This document shows positions 59,831 to 64,000 of a stretch of DNA of 64,000 nt, in pieces (positions within the stretch are counted from its first letter, which is position 1; the number at the start of each line of letters is the position of its first letter). The position numbers and the translations under genes were made by a program. This stretch comes from Telopea speciosissima (taxonomy: Eukaryota; Streptophyta; Magnoliopsida; Proteales; Proteaceae): NCBI RefSeq assembly GCF_018873765.1, contig NC_057926.1, positions 52,991,878 to 53,055,877 on the forward strand. Direction: 5' to 3'. The notes below the pieces were generated by a model that was given only the letters and a program-made list of their open reading frames with translations, was not told where the DNA came from and did not search any database.

Positions 59831-60294
59831 ATTCAAATCGGTAGGAATCGGAATGAGGGCCAGCGACTCTTTTAAAATGTTCCGTCATGAAGGTAGATCA
59901 TGTGTTCATCATGTTGGATTGTTGGTACTTGGTAACATATATAGTTCGAAAACTTGTCTTTTTTCGGTGTTACGATCAAATTGAGACCACCGAAACCTCG
60001 AAGTTTCAGTGAAATTTTGTCGTAACATTACATTTTTTTTATGAGTTTTCTTGACCATTTCGAGATGCAAAGGTCGAAATGAGTGAAATAATCGAAATTT
60101 CAACGAAACAGTACATTTTTTAGACCGAAATGAGCGAGATTAAACTGAAATTTCTGAATTTTTGAAACAATGTCTGTTTTGGGTTTTGATGTTTCATATG
60201 ATGTTTTGTATCGAGGGGTTTGAATTTTTGCTGAATTTATTTGAAACTTATCTATCCTCGTTCTCAAATTAGATGAAAAAGGATCAAATAAAAT
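59831..60294. mobile_element. GAAATTTCG-type element relic
   Basis: 59935-60180 contains CGAAGTTTCAGTGAAATTTT, ATCGAAATTTCAACGAAACA and ACTGAAATTTCTG words in the same order as 13970-14220. No coding sequence. Confidence 0.5.
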
Positions 60295-60605
60295 ATGAAA
60301 CAGAAAATACAAAGGTGAAACCGAATGTGAACCAACACTACAAACAACATGTGGACAAGAATTGAACACATTACAATCGGAATTGCAGACTGTTTTTCAA
60401 TATCGGCACTATAAACTGCATGTAAATTGGATAAAGAAAACCGAATAGTAAATGATAAAATCGGATTAAATGCAAAATGATTATGATTCTAACCAATCCT
60501 AACCCATTCGATTTTGATGTGCACTTTGTCAAAATATAAACTGAATCAAAACCAAACTGAATAACCAAAATCGAACCAATTGACACCCTTAAGGATAAAC
60601 TTTGT
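60295..60605. repeat. ~310-bp repeat, copy A
   Basis: Runs from GAAACCGAATGTGAACCA to TTGACACCCTTAAGGATAAA. A direct copy is at 61788-62090. Confidence 0.9.
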
Positions 60606-60639
60606 ACTTTGGAACAAAGCCTTTCGCTAGGATAGTAAA

Positions 60640-60860
60640 CGGATCGGATTCGGCTCGGATAGTGCTATATCCGTATCCGCATCTGATTAGCTTTCGGATG
60701 GATTCGGATAGTGCTAAAGGGATATGGACATGGATACGGATCGGATATTTTATCCGTTTACTTGTAAATATAGCTTTTTGGATAGCTATAGCCTATCCAT
60801 ATCCGCATCTGTTTAGCTTTCGGACGTATTCGGATAGTGCTAAACGGATTGCGGAGACAT
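60640..60860. repeat. CGGAT-rich tandem duplication
   Basis: TATCCGCATCTGATTAGC at 60674 recurs as TATCCGCATCTGTTTAGC at 60800 (period 126), with CGGATACGGATCGG-type words between. Similar words occur in the hAT elements at 48-49.6 kb. Confidence 0.7.
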
Positions 60861-60929
60861 GGAAGAAAATAAAAATGGGGATTTAGGATAAGTATCCTAT
60901 GTAGTGCGTGCATCTGACGTGACCATGAG

Positions 60930-61058
60930 GACTGACACGTGGAAGAAGTTTCATCCAATGGAGCGAGCTTGATGCAATGAAGCTTTGTTTTTGTTTTATT
61001 TTTCTTTTCTTTTTTCTCAATCTGGACACCATTGGATGTTGCATCTTCCACGTGCCAA
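60930..61058. mobile_element. Foldback element, CATCTTCCACGTG family, copy 2
   Basis: GACACGTGGAAGAAGTTTCA and TCCAATGG on the left face CCATTGGATGTTGCATCTTC and CACGTGCC on the right. Homologous to 54000-54152. Confidence 0.8.
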
Positions 61059-61417
61059 ACTGTCATAACTATATATCAGAACATAATCAAAGGAGTGCCA
61101 TAATTTTTATTTTTTATTTTCGCAGTAATAAAAAGGACAGCCAGAAGCCCAGAGTACAACCCGCCAAAGCATCACCCTGTACGGAGATCAATACAATCCA
61201 TGCGCCAATAGTTGTAATATTAGCAAGTCAACTATTTTGTCCCTTCTTCTATCACAGAGCATGTTTCCTAGTGACATGGGATCGGTGTCAAGGGCTCAAC
61301 CCCAATTTTGCCCCTTCCCTTTTACAAGAAAAAACAAAAAAGCAGAAAACATTTCTCCCTTCCAACCTGGAGTTTCCAACATTTTAAAAATAAGGACATT
61401 CAATTTCTAGTAACACT

Positions 61418-61470
61418 TCTTTCATTAATTTGTTTTTGGTTTTTTTAGTAAGTCTTTCATTAATTTGTTT
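61418..61470. repeat. Micro-insertion with perfect 18-bp duplication
   Basis: TCTTTCATTAATTTGTTT is exact at 61418-61435 and 61453-61470, with TTGGTTTTTTTAGTAAG between. Confidence 0.85.
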
Positions 61471-61787
61471 ACTTCCATGATACTATGATGGTACGGCCTG
61501 TGATGAGTCATGAAGAATCATACATTGCATTACACAATTATTTGTACTACATTATGTTCAAGCAAAGGTTGATTCCATGTTTTCAAGAAATTCGATTTCT
61601 ATGGTAGCTTTTTATAATGTTAAAATGTGTAATAAGAGAATCCGCTATTCTATTTAAGATGGCAAGTTTTAATTATTCTAAGTTTATTTGTTCATGTTCT
61701 TTTTTATTTTATTTTTATTTTTATTTTCTGGGTGAAAAATCATGCTCTTAAATTAGGTATAAAAGGAATTAAATTAAAGGGTAAGAA

Positions 61788-62090
61788 AGTGAAACCGAAT
61801 ATGAACCAGCACTACAAATCGCTTATAAATTGAATATTAACAGGAAGTGAACACATTATAAATCAGAATTGCAAACTGTTTTTCAAAATTGGTACTATAA
61901 ACCGCATGTAAAAACGAATAATGAAAACATAATAGTAAATGGTTAAATCGGACAAAATGCAAAAGGATTCTATTTCTGACTGATCCTTCCAATTCAATTG
62001 TGATTTGCACTTTGTCAAGATGTAAACTGAATCAAAACTGAACCGAATAATCAAAACCGAACCAACTGACACCCTTGAGGATAAACTTGG
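61788..62090. repeat. ~310-bp repeat, copy B
   Basis: GAAACCGAATATGAACCAGC to TGACACCCTTGAGGATAAAC, same orientation as copy A and about 80% similar by eye. Words such as AACCGAACCAACTGACACCC are typical of hAT-like ends, but no terminal repeats were fixed. Confidence 0.9.
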
Positions 62091-62329
62091 TCTTGCGGTT
62101 CCTCTTCATACTCCAATGGGATGAACTATGAAAGAAGAACTTTTTATGCACTGCAAATTTTTTTTTGGAGTTTCATTATTTGTCTACTACAGGTCCATAT
62201 TTGCGGGAATATTGTATAAGAAAAAAGTTTGTATGAATAGTCGATTGCAAGTTAATATTCAAAATTTATTCCTCAAACAAGGTAATTGATCAGGTTTAAG
62301 AGGGATAAAAAACTTTTGTAGTGCCTTAA

Positions 62330-62506
62330 TTTAGCGGTGCCTTGCGGTTTGGGCTTGAATGCTCGACACATCGAAGATGCTTCATCCAACAGTGCAAGCT
62401 TGATTGATCCAGATATTTTTTTTCCCTTTCTTCTTGAGCTCGCACCGTTGGATGAAGCATCTTCCAGATGTCGAGATCTCAGGCCTGAACTGCAAGGCAC
62501 TGCAGA
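62330..62506. mobile_element. Foldback element, CATCTTCCACGTG family, copy 3
   Basis: GCTCGACACATCGAAGATGC and TTCATCCAACAGTGCAAGCT face CACCGTTGGATGAAGCATCT and TCCAGATGTCGAGATCTCAG. Confidence 0.8.
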
Positions 62507-62813
62507 GTATTTTTATCCGTTTAAGAATTCTGACACTCAAACAATTTCGCTGCTTAACTGGATTTTTCCTTGCAATTAAGACTTCATTCCCCTTCCTCTC
62601 CCCCGACAAGCAGAGAGAAGAATAAATAGGAATAAAGTCCTCAAAAATTCCCAAAATAGAAAATTAGTGAGGAGGCAGGACACTATTTTAGAAGGGGACT
62701 TGTCATTTGACATCCGAGGAACTTGCGATACGGAAGAGAAGAGGGCACTTCACACGTTGGCGAAGACCTTTACATTGAGGAATCGTTATCTTCTACGGTT
62801 CACTGACAGTTGC

Positions 62814-62926
62814 AATTCCCTAGTGCCTCTCACAAGAGGGGGTGGGACCTACTTGGGACACCTGACCGAACATTCTGCCTAGGTGGGGTCCATCCTCCTC
62901 TTGTGAGAAGCACTAGGGAACCGCAC
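62814..62926. mobile_element. Foldback element
   Basis: TTCCCTAGTGCCTCTCACAA and GAGGGGGTGGGACC face GGTGGGGTCCATCCTCCTCT and TGTGAGAAGCACTAGGGAA, a good inverted repeat with a ~45-base centre. Confidence 0.85.
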
Positions 62927-64000
62927 CAATCAGAAAAATAAAAATTCTTACATTGAGACAATCTTATTTACCATGAGTTTGTCCGATATGGTTTGGATTA
63001 GAACTGGTTCAACTCAATTTGATTCAAACCATTTAAATACATAAAAATATTAAAAAGTTCGTAATTTTTAAATCACGATTCCAAATTGAGTGGTGCAAAA
63101 AGTATTAAAAAGCATTTTCAAAATATTTTGACATGGAATAAAATTCAAGACCCATTTCTGTAAGAGAAATTTATTTTCTCAATATGATCACATCAAACCA
63201 AAACTGATTCTTTTCCAAATAATGTTGAAATCAAATCATTTTCAAACTATGTTTAAGCATAGCTATTTTAACGATAAAAATCATATAATTTAAAAAAAAT
63301 AAATTGATTTTATTGCAATTTGACCATATTTTGACCAAAACAACTGGTAAGATGCATTTCGATCATTTTAATTGAGGTGGTTCGAAACATAGTTTAAACT
63401 GCCTTTAGGCTTTAAGCCATTACCAGACTTTCTCCTATTATCATCAAAAACTTGTTCATCATTGTTGTGTATCCTTTAGGGTGAAAAATGAGATTTCTAC
63501 AGCTCCTAAGTCACTATGGGATTACATAAAACTAACCTATCAAATCTTCTTTGGAGTATAAAAAATCATTCTCCCAAAAGTTAGAACAAATTTCTTTGGT
63601 AAAAACCTTAAAACTTGTTGGGAAAAGGCAATACCAGTTTCCTACTATTCAACATTTTGGCTTAGGCTTTCTCTGGCTTTTCTACTCGTTTAGTATTCTG
63701 TTCTCTTCTATCTTGTTAAATCATCTTTCTTAGGCTTATAGCATCTTGAGTTGACTTAGTAGGTTTGAAATTGAATTTGTTATTAACTTATGTTGAGTTG
63801 AATTTCAAGTTTTCGGGCTTCAACACCGAAATTCATTCTGAGGCCGAATTTGTTGGGTCTTTGAGAAGGAATGGTGGGTTGGTTTGTTAGTCGCTAGATC
63901 ACCAGTGCATGCACACACACTTGCCCCCATTATGTCTATCTCTCTCTATTTCCCCTTTGAAATGATCCCTTGCCCTTCTTGTATAATACCCTGTCCGCGC
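62927..64000. other. Terminal intergenic stretch
   Basis: AT-rich, no reading frame above background. A short frame at 63551-63733 has no recognisable family. Confidence 0.4.

Noticed and set aside
60100..62072. Several 70-90 codon minus-strand frames
   Set aside because: They fall in the ~310-bp direct repeats and GAAATTTCG-type relics and match no protein family.

Overview
The window is nuclear DNA of a flowering plant. Evidence: AT-rich sequence; GT-AG introns whose phases match between exons; a SKOR-type potassium channel; the plant meiosis gene PAIR1/PRD3; a plant F-box protein; Au-like SINEs, an RTE-like LINE, a TRIM, hAT and Mutator-like (MULE) elements. I cannot name the species; a non-grass angiosperm is a guess. 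Only single-exon reading frames are obvious at first sight, so the multi-exon genes below were assembled by hand from splice sites, frame continuity and family knowledge.

Layout. 1-1418 (-): 5' part of an ABCC (MRP) transporter that runs off the window start. 1.4-10 kb: repeat-rich spacer with foldback elements, a SINE relic, and a MULE-like element (about 7.2-8.6 kb) carrying a broken cytochrome c oxidase subunit 6a copy. 10.07-11.57 kb: a MULE with perfect 9-bp target duplications, inserted in the 5' region of the next gene. 12.05-23.37 kb (+): complete 13-exon SKOR/GORK-type outward potassium channel (820 aa). 25.07-25.89 kb (-): complete 4-exon mitochondrial pyruvate carrier 1 (107 aa). 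26.6-30.4 kb: decayed RTE-type LINE split by a hAT-like element. 30.4-36.3 kb: repeats, including LTR-retrotransposon-like noncoding sequence with a ~134-bp tandem array. 36.70-45.71 kb (+): complete 11-exon PAIR1/PRD3 (443 aa), with a SINE and an RNase H relic in its large intron. 48-52 kb: hAT elements and a TRIM. 52-53.8 kb (-): an RNase H-like ORF and a short F-box gene. 54.5-55.5 kb: another MULE. 56.9-59.8 kb (-): a partial copy of the 5' end of PAIR1, with a stop at codon 9, whose intron 1 is split by a MULE carrying a SKA2-like gene fragment. 59.8-64 kb: repeats only.

The genes look like independent housekeeping or regulatory loci (transport, K+ efflux, mitochondrial pyruvate import, meiotic break formation), not a cluster. 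The most unusual pattern is a set of very short insertions (about 16-28 bp), each a T-tract followed by GGTNAA or its reverse complement, each flanked by 8-18 bp direct duplications. At least eight candidates occur here, one with an unoccupied paralogous site in the same window. They look like extreme 5'-truncated retroposition scars.
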